From UBA1724 sp963632245 (GTDB lineage: Bacteria; Verrucomicrobiota; Lentisphaeria; Oligosphaerales; Oligosphaeraceae): a DNA stretch of 23,616 nt. A program made the position numbers and the translations under genes. This document shows positions 16,347 to 23,600 of the stretch, piece after piece; positions within the stretch are counted from its first letter, which is position 1; every line of letters begins with the position of its first letter. The stretch lies in assembly GCA_963632245.1 (NCBI GenBank), contig CAVGTF010000017.1, positions 1-23,616 of the forward strand. The letters are read 5' to 3'. Under the pieces are notes generated by a model that saw only the letters and a program-made list of their open reading frames with translations, searched no databases and was not told where the DNA came from.

Positions 16347-16934
16347 TTACTCCTGCGTGGCGAGCATGCCATCCCGCGCGGCGCGCAAGAGCGGCAGAAC
16401 CTGTTCCACGGGGAGTCCGACCACATTGGAGAAGAGTCCGTGGATCTCCTCCACAATCTGGTCGCCGTGCTCCTGGATGGCGTAGGCGCCCGCCTTGTCC
16501 AGGGGATCAATGGAAGCGAGGTACTTCTCGATCTCCTCCTCGGAGAGATCCCGGAAGCGGACGCGGGTGTTGGTCTGCCAGCTGAAAAGGACCTTTCCGT
16601 CTTTCGCCAGCGTCGTGCCAGTAATCACCAGATGGCTGCGGCCGGAGAGTCGCCGGAGTATCGACTTGGCTTCTTCCAGATTGGCGGGCTTGCCGAAGAT
16701 CTGGTCGTCCACGGACACAACGGTATCCGCACCCAGAGTCAGCTTGCCGGGATGCTTCAACGAGACCTCCTGCGCCTTCTGGCTGGAGAGGCACCGCGCA
16801 TATTCGCCGGGAGTCATGATGCCATCCCAGGATGCCTCGGCGCCTTGCGCGGGATCCGCCTCGAAGACCACGCCGGCGCGGGTGAGGAGCTCCTTTCTGC
16901 GGGGCGAGCGGGATGCCAGGATAATTCCGGGCAT
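16347..16934 (-). other. maf: Maf domain portion of the fusion (dTTP/UTP pyrophosphatase-like)
   Basis: This marks the 195-residue Maf region, from its own ATG codon to the stop. It has normal stand-alone length and complete motifs, so it could work as an independent enzyme if translation starts internally. The bases before its ATG form a palindrome (16937-16949) and show no Shine-Dalgarno. Many genes in this window also lack one, so its absence does not rule out a separate start. Confidence 0.7.
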
Positions 16935-19900
16935 GGGACGGCTGCCGTCGGAGAGGCAGATGGTGAGGATCTGGTAGGGCTTCAGGGAGAAGGAATATCC
17001 GCCCTCCCGGAGCGCCTCCAATGCCTCGCCATCCTCCCACTCAATGGCATCCATGCGGAATGGAACATAACCCTGCAAGGCCTTGTCCAGGAAGAGCTTG
17101 CCGGTGGTATGGCGGCCGCGGGTCTCCACAATGCGCAAAATCCAGTCGTTGTTCTTCTCGGCGCGCTTGAGAACCTCCCAGGAGACGCCCTCGCCTTCCA
17201 CGCAGACGGGGAATGCCAGGGTGCCGGCGGAAAATTCGGGGAAGAGCCAGGGCTCCCGGTTCAGCATGGCGGCCTCGGAAGAGACGGTGGAATCCACCAG
17301 GGTGAGCTGATGAGGCAGGAAGGCATAGGTGACGTACTGGGTGCCCTGGTCGGCATTGTAGTCGGGCCACTTGGGGGAACGCAGGAGATTCAGTTCCATG
17401 ACGCCGCCGCGGACGCTATGGCCATACTTGCCGTCGTTGAGCAGCGCGGCACCACGCTCTTTGTCGGAGAGATCGGCGTAGCGGTGAGCACACACCTCGA
17501 ACTGCACCTGCTGATGGCTGGTATTGGTGTGGGTGGCGCGCTTCATGACGCCATACTGGATCTGGAAGGACGCCTCGTCACTGCGGACATTGGTGGGGAA
17601 GGCGACGCGTAGCATCTTGTGGTTCTCGTGCCACTCCACAGTGGTGCGGAATTCCAGTCGCGCGCTCTTGCGATCCAAAGAGATCTCCTGCTCCAGAGTG
17701 GAGTGGAGGAAGGAGAGTCGGAAGCGCAGGACCTGTCGAACGGGACCCGTTTCCCGCAGGGGTTCCTCCAGCAGCGTGGGCTCCCAGGGCAACTCCTCGC
17801 CACGATACCAGGGATCGATATTCCAGGCGTCATAGATAGCGGTAGTATCATGATAGACATGGAAGGCATTTCCGGGAGAATCCAGGAATTCCTGTCCCGT
17901 GGTCAGATCCACCGCGGAGAGCACCCGGCCCGTCTTGTCAAAGACATATCGGACGCGGTCATTCTCCAAAGTCAGCTCCTTGTCCTGCAGGCACTCCGCG
18001 GGCTCCACGCCACGCTTGGCATGTAGGGTCCGGAAGCCCCAGGCGGGCACCCGCGCCTCGGCCACAAGATGCCCCGTGGACTCCTTCTGGCAGGGGACCG
18101 CCCGGCCCTCTTCGTCCACCAGCGCGCTCTCGGAGAACTCCTCGGGAAGCACCAGCGGCCGCTCGTAGGGAGTGGAGAGGGAGTTGTAGAAGGTCAGCGC
18201 GTCCTTCTCGGGAGCAAAGAGCTCCTGGGCTGCCTGCGAAAGGATATCGGAGAGCTCCTTCAGGCACTGCGCGTGCTCCTTTTCGGTGCGATCGTAGACC
18301 AGCCGGATGCAGGAGCCGGGGATGATATCGTGGAACTGGTTGATGAGAAGCATCTTGCAGATCTTGTCCAGCGCCTTCCGGGGATACTTCTCGGCGGGCA
18401 ACAGACTGCAAAGCGCCTCGGTCTGCCAGAATCTCTCCTCCAACTTCCGGTTGTTGCGCTTGGTGCGCGCCTGGCTAGTGAGAGTGCCGCGATGATTCTC
18501 GAAGTAGAGTTCGCCCTCCCAGGTGGGGAGTTCCGCGGAATGATCCAGGACGCGGTCGAAGAAGGGCTGCGCAAAACCCATCTTCACCTTCGGCACACCC
18601 TCCCAATCCCGGGCGAGCTTTACACGGGTCACGTAGTCCTCGTTGGGACCACCACCACCATCGCCCAAGCCAAAGAGGGACAGGAATTCGGGGAGAATCG
18701 CGGATTCCTGGAGGCGATTCTGCGCCTGCGCCAGCAGCGAGAAGGAGCAACAGGAGTTGTAGTCGTTTTCAGGCGGGAAGTGCGTGGCCACCTGAGTGCC
18801 GTCCACGCCCTTCCAGCGGAAAGTGCTGTATGGGGGCTTATGGATGGTATTCCAGGAGAGCTTCTGGGTCAGGAAGAAATCGCAGCCGCAGATCTGCATG
18901 ATCTGTGGGGTATTTCCATTGTATCCGAAGACATCGGGCAGCCAGAGATTGCGCACCTCCACGCCGAATTCGTCGCGGTAGAAATTTTTTCCATGGAGGA
19001 ACTGCCGCACCAAGGATTCGCCGGAGGGCATATTGTTGTCGGCTTCCACCCACATGCCGCCCTGGCACTCCCAACGCCCCTCGTGGACCGCCTGGCGGAT
19101 CCGCTCATAGAGGGCGGGATAGCGGTCCTTCATGAACTGGTAGAGCTGTGGCTGTGAGGCGCCAAAACGATACTCCGGATGGCGCTTGAAGAGCCGCAAC
19201 TGACTGGAGAAAGTCCGGGCGGCCTTTCGGACGGATTCCCGGACCGGCCAGAGCCACCCCACATCGATATGCGCATGGCCGATGGCGGTGCAATGAAGCG
19301 CGGAGCCCTTCGCCTTCCAGCTCAATACCGGCGCCAGCTCTTTCAGGGCCTCGCCCGCGCGGCTGGGATCGCCACGATACGCATCCAGCGCCTTGTTCAT
19401 GGCGTAGACAATGCGGCGGCATACATTGCTATTCACATCCTTCCCCAGGAACTCCACATAATACCACAGCTGCCAGAACTGCGTGCGAAACTGATAGAGA
19501 TCCTCGTTCCACAACGCCATCCGCGCAATCCGGACCACGCCCGTGGAGACGCCAGCGGGATGGTTCTCGCGCTCGGCATGGGGATTCCAATTGAAGTGCT
19601 CGGGTCCCAGGATGTTATTGGCGGCCGCCTCTACCCATAAATCCACAATCTCGCCGCCACGGAAGGGACGCTCCCAATAAAAGACCTCCTTTGTGGTGCC
19701 CGGATGATAGACTGAGGTATTCGTCAGACCACACAAAGGCGCGCCACTCTCATCATATACCAGGCACTCGCCCCCTAAATTCAAGCGCATGACGCCCGTC
19801 TTGCCATCCCAGGACTCCGGAATCTTTCCAGTGACATGGAACCAGCCACTCTGCCAGTCATGCCCCCAGGCATCGCCCTCCCCCGAGTTCCGGTAAGTCA

Positions 19901-20048
19901 GCCCCAACCGCTGATCCCAGGGCACCGGATCATCCGTGGTCGCAACACTGAGCTCCAACGGCGCATACTCGGTATACATGTCCTCCTCCGAACGCTCGTA
20001 GAAGAACTGCAAACGGGTCGTAATCTCGTTGAATTGGGACGCAAGCAT
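16347..20048 (-). CDS. GH38 alpha-mannosidase fused in frame to a Maf nucleotide pyrophosphatase
   Basis: One uninterrupted 1233-residue frame. Residues 1 to about 1033 are a complete MAN2C1-type alpha-mannosidase: MLASQFNEITTRLQFFYERS, zinc motif GHAHIDVGWLWP (257-268; His260, Asp262), nucleophile Asp372 in LWLPDVFGYNGN, C-terminal YQILTICLS. A linker of about five residues (DGSRP) leads to Met1039, where a complete Maf domain of 195 residues begins: ILASRSPRRKELL (its signature Ser/Arg loop), LGADTVV (catalytic Asp, Maf residue 70), FGKP, SWQTNTRVRFRDLS, DKAGAYAIQEHG and NVVGLPVEQVL. These are marks of the dTTP/UTP pyrophosphatase subgroup, which hydrolyses non-canonical or pyrimidine nucleotides. 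No stop or Shine-Dalgarno lies at the junction, so one polypeptide is expected; internal initiation at Met1039 (base 16934) is possible. The neighbouring paralogue ends at the same point with a stop. Confidence 0.93.
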   Translation of the reverse strand: MLASQFNEITTRLQFFYERSEEDMYTEYAPLELSVATTDDPVPWDQRLGLTYRNSGEGDAWGHDWQSGWFHVTGKIPESWDGKTGVMRLNLGGECLVYDESGAPLCGLTNTSVYHPGTTKEVFYWERPFRGGEIVDLWVEAAANNILGPEHFNWNPHAERENHPAGVSTGVVRIARMALWNEDLYQFRTQFWQLWYYVEFLGKDVNSNVCRRIVYAMNKALDAYRGDPSRAGEALKELAPVLSWKAKGSALHCTAIGHAHIDVGWLWPVRESVRKAARTFSSQLRLFKRHPEYRFGASQPQLYQFMKDRYPALYERIRQAVHEGRWECQGGMWVEADNNMPSGESLVRQFLHGKNFYRDEFGVEVRNLWLPDVFGYNGNTPQIMQICGCDFFLTQKLSWNTIHKPPYSTFRWKGVDGTQVATHFPPENDYNSCCSFSLLAQAQNRLQESAILPEFLSLFGLGDGGGGPNEDYVTRVKLARDWEGVPKVKMGFAQPFFDRVLDHSAELPTWEGELYFENHRGTLTSQARTKRNNRKLEERFWQTEALCSLLPAEKYPRKALDKICKMLLINQFHDIIPGSCIRLVYDRTEKEHAQCLKELSDILSQAAQELFAPEKDALTFYNSLSTPYERPLVLPEEFSESALVDEEGRAVPCQKESTGHLVAEARVPAWGFRTLHAKRGVEPAECLQDKELTLENDRVRYVFDKTGRVLSAVDLTTGQEFLDSPGNAFHVYHDTTAIYDAWNIDPWYRGEELPWEPTLLEEPLRETGPVRQVLRFRLSFLHSTLEQEISLDRKSARLEFRTTVEWHENHKMLRVAFPTNVRSDEASFQIQYGVMKRATHTNTSHQQVQFEVCAHRYADLSDKERGAALLNDGKYGHSVRGGVMELNLLRSPKWPDYNADQGTQYVTYAFLPHQLTLVDSTVSSEAAMLNREPWLFPEFSAGTLAFPVCVEGEGVSWEVLKRAEKNNDWILRIVETRGRHTTGKLFLDKALQGYVPFRMDAIEWEDGEALEALREGGYSFSLKPYQILTICLSDGSRPMPGIILASRSPRRKELLTRAGVVFEADPAQGAEASWDGIMTPGEYARCLSSQKAQEVSLKHPGKLTLGADTVVSVDDQIFGKPANLEEAKSILRRLSGRSHLVITGTTLAKDGKVLFSWQTNTRVRFRDLSEEEIEKYLASIDPLDKAGAYAIQEHGDQIVEEIHGLFSNVVGLPVEQVLPLLRAARDGMLATQE
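16937..16949. repeat. Perfect 13-base palindrome at the mannosidase-Maf junction
   Basis: GACGGC-T-GCCGTC encodes the linker (Asp-Gly-Ser-Arg region) and ends two bases upstream of the Maf ATG. It could form a 6-bp hairpin in the mRNA. Confidence 0.6.
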
Positions 20049-20090
20049 CTTTCTTTCTAAAAAGTGGAAGGAGAAAAAAGAAAAAATGGC

Positions 20091-20130
20091 ACCCCGGTAG
20101 GCGGAAGAGCGCCGCAGGCACCTTATGAAC
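20091..20130 (+). repeat. Dispersed intergenic repeat, copy 4 (alternative right half)
   Basis: CCGGTAGGCGGAAGAGCGCC, then GCAGGCACCTTATGAAC. It shares the GGTA(A)GGCGGAAGA core with copies 2 and 3, and the whole block with copy 5 at the right end of the window apart from a few changes. It lies in the 131-base gap between der and the fused mannosidase gene. Confidence 0.6.
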
Positions 20131-20179
20131 TAGCCACTAACCGCTAATTGCTAAGCACTTACCGCCTTACAGCGCCGTC

Positions 20180-21664
20180 CTACCGCGAATATCGCGGCTT
20201 CCGGAATGCGCGGCGTTTTCCGTAGTCTCCGGCGGCGGCGGCGCGAGTGCCTTCGCTACCCGCGGGATCCTGCCGGTTGCGTAGTTCCAGATTGATGGGC
20301 AGACCGGTCTGGGGGAAGAAGGCATCGCGGATGCGGTTCTCAAGGTAATTCTCGTAGTTCTTGGGGCAGAGCTTCTTGTCGTTGACAAAGAGCACAAACT
20401 TCGGCGGCGGGTTATGGACCATGGTGCCGTAGAAGATCTTGAAGCGCTTGGAGCTAACAGAGATCGGCGGATTCCGCTGGAGGGTATCCTGGAGGAACTG
20501 GTTGAAGATGGCGGTTGGGACGCTGACCCGGGTCTGCTCCTTCAGGAGCTTCAGACGGTCGAAAATGCACCCCAGGTTATAGCCATTCATGGCGGAGATA
20601 TTCACGATGGGTGCGTGTGCCATGTAGGGCATGCGGGCGCGCACGAAGTCCTCGAAGAGCTTCGGCTTGTTGTTGCCCGCCTTGGTGATCAGATCCCACT
20701 TGTTGGCAAGCATGATGCAGGGACGCCGTGCATCGGCGATGATGCGTCCGATATGCCGTTCCTGGGTGGTACAGGGTTCCTCGGAGTCCAGCACAAAGAG
20801 CACCACGTCGCTGCTGCGGATGGCGAGCTCCGTGCGGTTGGCACTGAAAAACTCCACCACCGTGGAAATCTGGCCCTTCCGACGCAAGCCCGCGGTATCC
20901 ACCAGCGTGATCGGCAGCTGCTCGCCATTGCGCTCCAGCGTCACGGGCAAGTCCACGGAATCCCGTGTGGTGCCCGCAATGTCGGAGACCATCATGCGCT
21001 TCTCACCCAGCAGCCGATTTACCAGCGAGGACTTCCCCACATTGGGACGTCCCACCACCGCCACCCGCAAGGGCTTCTCTTCCTCGGACTTCTTCGGGGT
21101 CTCGGGAAGCGCCGCCGACAGATGCTTCAGAAGGTCGTCAATGCCGTGGGTATGCGTGCAGCTGGTGGGATAGGCATCCTTTACGCCCAAGGCTGCAAAA
21201 TGCCCGATGGCACTCTGGGAGAGCTCCTTGTTGTCCGCCTTGTTCATGCAGAGAATCAGGGGCTTTCCCGCTTTGCGCAAGAAGGCGCCCACCTCCTCGT
21301 CCTGGGGGGTGATGCCGTCCTGGCAATTGACCACCCACAACAGGCAGGTGGCGTCCTTCACCACCTCCGTGACCTGGTCACGGATCATTCCGTCGAACAA
21401 ATCCACCTTCTTGTCACCATTCCAAGTGCCAAGGCCGCCGGTATCCACTAGCAGGAAGCTCTTCCCACGGTATTCCGCAGGCGATGCCACGCAATCCCGA
21501 GTGACGCCGCTCTGTTCGTGAACAATCGAGACGCGACGCTTCAAGATGGCATTGAAGAGGGCCGATTTTCCCACATTGGGACGACCCACAATGGCGACCA
21601 CGGGCAGGGAGTCGCCCCGCTCCTGCGGCTCCTCCAACAACGGCTCTTTCACTTCGTCAGACAT
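20180..21664 (-). CDS. der: Ribosome biogenesis GTPase Der (EngA)
   Basis: A double GTPase needed for 50S ribosomal subunit assembly. The 494 residues carry two G domains. Domain 1: G1 GRPNVGKS (27-34), G3 DTGG (74-77), G4 NKAD (141-144). Domain 2: G1 GRPNVGKS (205-212), switch region GTTRDSVDLP (231-240), G3 DTAG (256-259), G4 NKWD (321-324). The C-terminal KH-like domain (about 375-465) contains KIFYGTMVHNPPPKFVLFVN and ENYLENRIRDAF, followed by a basic tail ending RKPRYSR. The first 20 residues are an acidic extension. GAGGAGG about 13 bases upstream of the ATG at 21664 supports this start. It follows gltX across a terminator-like hairpin. The stop codon adjoins a CCGCGA-ATA-TCGCGG hairpin (20183-20197) within its last codons. 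Confidence 0.97.
   Translation of the reverse strand: MSDEVKEPLLEEPQERGDSLPVVAIVGRPNVGKSALFNAILKRRVSIVHEQSGVTRDCVASPAEYRGKSFLLVDTGGLGTWNGDKKVDLFDGMIRDQVTEVVKDATCLLWVVNCQDGITPQDEEVGAFLRKAGKPLILCMNKADNKELSQSAIGHFAALGVKDAYPTSCTHTHGIDDLLKHLSAALPETPKKSEEEKPLRVAVVGRPNVGKSSLVNRLLGEKRMMVSDIAGTTRDSVDLPVTLERNGEQLPITLVDTAGLRRKGQISTVVEFFSANRTELAIRSSDVVLFVLDSEEPCTTQERHIGRIIADARRPCIMLANKWDLITKAGNNKPKLFEDFVRARMPYMAHAPIVNISAMNGYNLGCIFDRLKLLKEQTRVSVPTAIFNQFLQDTLQRNPPISVSSKRFKIFYGTMVHNPPPKFVLFVNDKKLCPKNYENYLENRIRDAFFPQTGLPINLELRNRQDPAGSEGTRAAAAGDYGKRRAFRKPRYSR
20183..20197 (-). terminator. Hairpin at the 3' end of der (weak terminator candidate)
   Basis: CCGCGA and TCGCGG are perfect 6-base arms with a 3-base loop, inside the last codons of der. 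No T run follows, so it is a weak terminator candidate; an mRNA 3'-end stabiliser is as likely. Confidence 0.3.
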
Positions 21665-21699
21665 AACCTACGGTTCCTCCTCAAACAAAAGGCGATAGA

Positions 21700-21778
21700 A
21701 AAATTCACAAAAGGCCCGCTTGCCCAACCACGGCATCCTCCGACAATCCGTCGGATGGAGTGTGGCAGGCGAGCGGGC
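21700..21778 (-). terminator. Long terminator-like hairpin downstream of gltX
   Basis: The outer arms GCCCGCTTGCC (21714-21724) and GGCGAGCGGGC (21768-21778) pair over 11 positions with one G-U type mismatch. Inside, CCAC pairs with GTGG, and TCCGAC pairs with GTCGGA around AATCC. On the minus strand the closing arm runs into CTTTTGTGAATTTTT. It starts 10 bases after the gltX stop, so it is best read as the gltX terminator or attenuator before der. Confidence 0.75.
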
Positions 21779-21787
21779 TTGCGGGGG

Positions 21788-23374
21788 TTATTGTGCCGCG
21801 GGACGGGGGAACTCCCGGAGGCGCTTCAGGCAGCGGTCCTTTCCGATGAGCTCGGCGGTCTCGAAGATACCGGCGCCCACATTGGTGCCGGTGATGGCGG
21901 CGCGCAGGGGCTGGTTCAGCTTTCCGTGCGCGAAGCCATGGGCGGCGGCGCACTCCTCCACGGCGGCCTCGATGGCGGCGGCGGTGAACTCCGGCAGCGC
22001 GGCGAGCTTCCCGGCGAGCTCATCCAACGCGGCGACGGCGTCGGGATTCTTCAGGAGTTTCTCGCAGACCTTCGCATCCCACTCGGGCACCTCCTGGAAG
22101 AAGTATCCCCACTGGGACACATCCACCAGACGCTTCACACGACTCTGCAGGAACAGCGCCACCTGCTCGAAGAGCGCGCCCTGCGCGGCCGCGCCCCAGG
22201 GGGCCTTGGCCGCCTCTTTGCCAACCAACTCCAGATAGCGCTCCTTGGGCAGCTCGGCGATGTACTGGCCGTTCAGCGCAGTGAGCTTATTGATGTCCAT
22301 CTGGGAGGGCGCTCGGAGACAGCGCTCCAGCGTGAAGGCCTCCACCAGTTCCTGGCGGGAGAGCTTCTCGCGGTCGTCACCAGGGGACCATCCCAAGAGG
22401 CTCAGGTAGTTGAAGAGCGCCTCGGGCAGGAAGCCCTTCTCCCGGAAATCGCCCACGAAGGCATCGCCATCACGCTTGCTGTAGGGCTTGCCCTGTGCAT
22501 TGATGATCATGGGCAAGTGCGCATACTGGGGGACGGGTGCGCCCAGCGCATGGAAGAGGAAGATATGTTTGAAGGTGTTCTCCACGTGGTCATCGCCGCG
22601 GATGATGTGTGTAACGCCCTGGGTGATGTCGTCCATGACATTTGCCAGATGGAAGACGGGTGAGCCATCGGAGCGGATGATCACGAAGTCCTTCATGGCA
22701 TCCAGGGGTTTGGTCATGACGCCCTTCACCAGGTCGGTGTAGGAGATGGTGCGGCGCATATAGGTGATCTCCACCGCATTCTCCACGGTGAAGAGCCCGC
22801 CATTCTCGATCTCGCCGAGGTGCTCCGCCAGGCGGAAGACGCATTTCCCGTCGGCATCGAAGGCCTCCAGATCCCGGAAACCGGCCAGCGTGGCATCCAT
22901 GGGAGCCGCCTTGCCCTTGGGAGAAATCGCCGCAAAGGAGACGCCCTTCTTGCTCACCTTCAACGGCGCGTCAGAATGCAGCTTCACACGCTGCACACCC
23001 GCTTCCTCAATGCCCGGAACGCCCGTAGTGTCGTAGGGGAAACGGAAGAGCACCGCGGGGGCGTCGCCGCCCTTGTTGTCCTCATACGCCATGCCCTTCG
23101 CAAGCATCTCCTTCGCGGCCTGGCAGTGCTTCTGGGACTGCGTGGTCTGGTAGAAGATCTCCTCGTCGTAGTTCAGACCCAGCCACTGCATGACATCCAG
23201 CAATGCCTGGATTGCCTGCGGAGTGGAACGCTCCAGGTCCGTGTCCTCCACACGGAGCAGGAAGGTGCCGCCCTCATGACGGGCATACAGCCAGTTGAAA
23301 ATGGCAGCGCGAATGTTGCCAATGTGCACCTGCCCCGTGGGGGACGGCGCAAAACGAACGCGTACGGGTGTCAT
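21788..23374 (-). CDS. gltX: Glutamyl-tRNA synthetase, divergent with large insertion
   Basis: A class I aminoacyl-tRNA synthetase that charges tRNA with glutamate; 528 residues. The Rossmann start is VRFAPSPTGQVHIGNIRAAI (6-25), with HIGN as the HIGH motif. LRVEDTDLERS (40-50) binds substrate. After the connective region come IIRSDGSPVFHLANVMDDI (232-250) and THIIRGDDHVENT (255-267). KPYSKRDG (296-303) is the KMSKR loop, followed by LNYLSLLGWSPG (near 322-332) and the C-terminal anticodon-binding part. Two differences from the common bacterial form: after GMAYED (94-99) the Cys-containing zinc segment is absent, and about 90 residues (114-207) are inserted before SYTDLVKG. No Shine-Dalgarno is visible at the ATG. 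Whether it is discriminating or also charges tRNA-Gln cannot be told. Confidence 0.94.
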   Translation of the reverse strand: MTPVRVRFAPSPTGQVHIGNIRAAIFNWLYARHEGGTFLLRVEDTDLERSTPQAIQALLDVMQWLGLNYDEEIFYQTTQSQKHCQAAKEMLAKGMAYEDNKGGDAPAVLFRFPYDTTGVPGIEEAGVQRVKLHSDAPLKVSKKGVSFAAISPKGKAAPMDATLAGFRDLEAFDADGKCVFRLAEHLGEIENGGLFTVENAVEITYMRRTISYTDLVKGVMTKPLDAMKDFVIIRSDGSPVFHLANVMDDITQGVTHIIRGDDHVENTFKHIFLFHALGAPVPQYAHLPMIINAQGKPYSKRDGDAFVGDFREKGFLPEALFNYLSLLGWSPGDDREKLSRQELVEAFTLERCLRAPSQMDINKLTALNGQYIAELPKERYLELVGKEAAKAPWGAAAQGALFEQVALFLQSRVKRLVDVSQWGYFFQEVPEWDAKVCEKLLKNPDAVAALDELAGKLAALPEFTAAAIEAAVEECAAAHGFAHGKLNQPLRAAITGTNVGAGIFETAELIGKDRCLKRLREFPRPAAQ

Positions 23375-23478
23375 GGATGTGTTTTTGTAAATAAAAAGCC
23401 AATAACAGGAAAATCTTCACCCCCGAAGGCCCCTCCGTGATTCCTACACAAGAAAAGGCCCAATTTCGGGCGGATTGA

Positions 23479-23488
23479 TACTATAACC
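23479..23488 (-). promoter_or_regulatory. Possible -10-like element upstream of gltX (GGTTATAGTA)
   Basis: It lies about 105 bases upstream of the gltX start and is identical to the 10-mer at 5298-5307. TATAGT is -10-like, but no -35 hexamer at 16-18 bases is convincing. Confidence 0.3.
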
Positions 23489-23528
23489 CCTAGGAAACAC
23501 CCTACCCCCAAAATTGGCAGTTTGCGCC

Positions 23529-23555
23529 CAATGCCCAGCGGCATTGTGCAATGCC
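23529..23555. repeat. Overlapping, mutually exclusive hairpins
   Basis: CAATGCC (23529-23535), CAGC, GGCATTG (23540-23546), TG, CAATGCC (23549-23555). The middle arm can pair perfectly with either flanking arm, giving two alternative 7-bp stems. It lies 155-181 bases upstream of gltX, beside the fifth repeat copy. Confidence 0.6.
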
Positions 23556-23562
23556 TGGCATC

Positions 23563-23600
23563 GCCGGTAAGCGGAAGAGCGCCTGCGGCACCTTATAAAC
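23563..23600 (+). repeat. Dispersed intergenic repeat, copy 5
   Basis: CCGGTAAGCGGAAGAGCGCC, then TGCGGCACCTTATAAAC. It is nearly identical to copy 4 over about 37 bases and shares the GGTAAGCGGAAGA core with copies 2 and 3. It may continue past the window edge. Confidence 0.6.

Noticed and set aside
20091..20130. Integron attC site or insertion-sequence end for the dispersed repeat
   Set aside because: No integron core-site sequences, target duplications, terminal repeats of IS type or transposase were seen; a REP-like element fits better.
21714..21778. A tRNA-like cloverleaf in the gltX-der gap
   Set aside because: The stem pairs as one long nested hairpin; no T-arm GTTC box, anticodon loop or CCA end was found.
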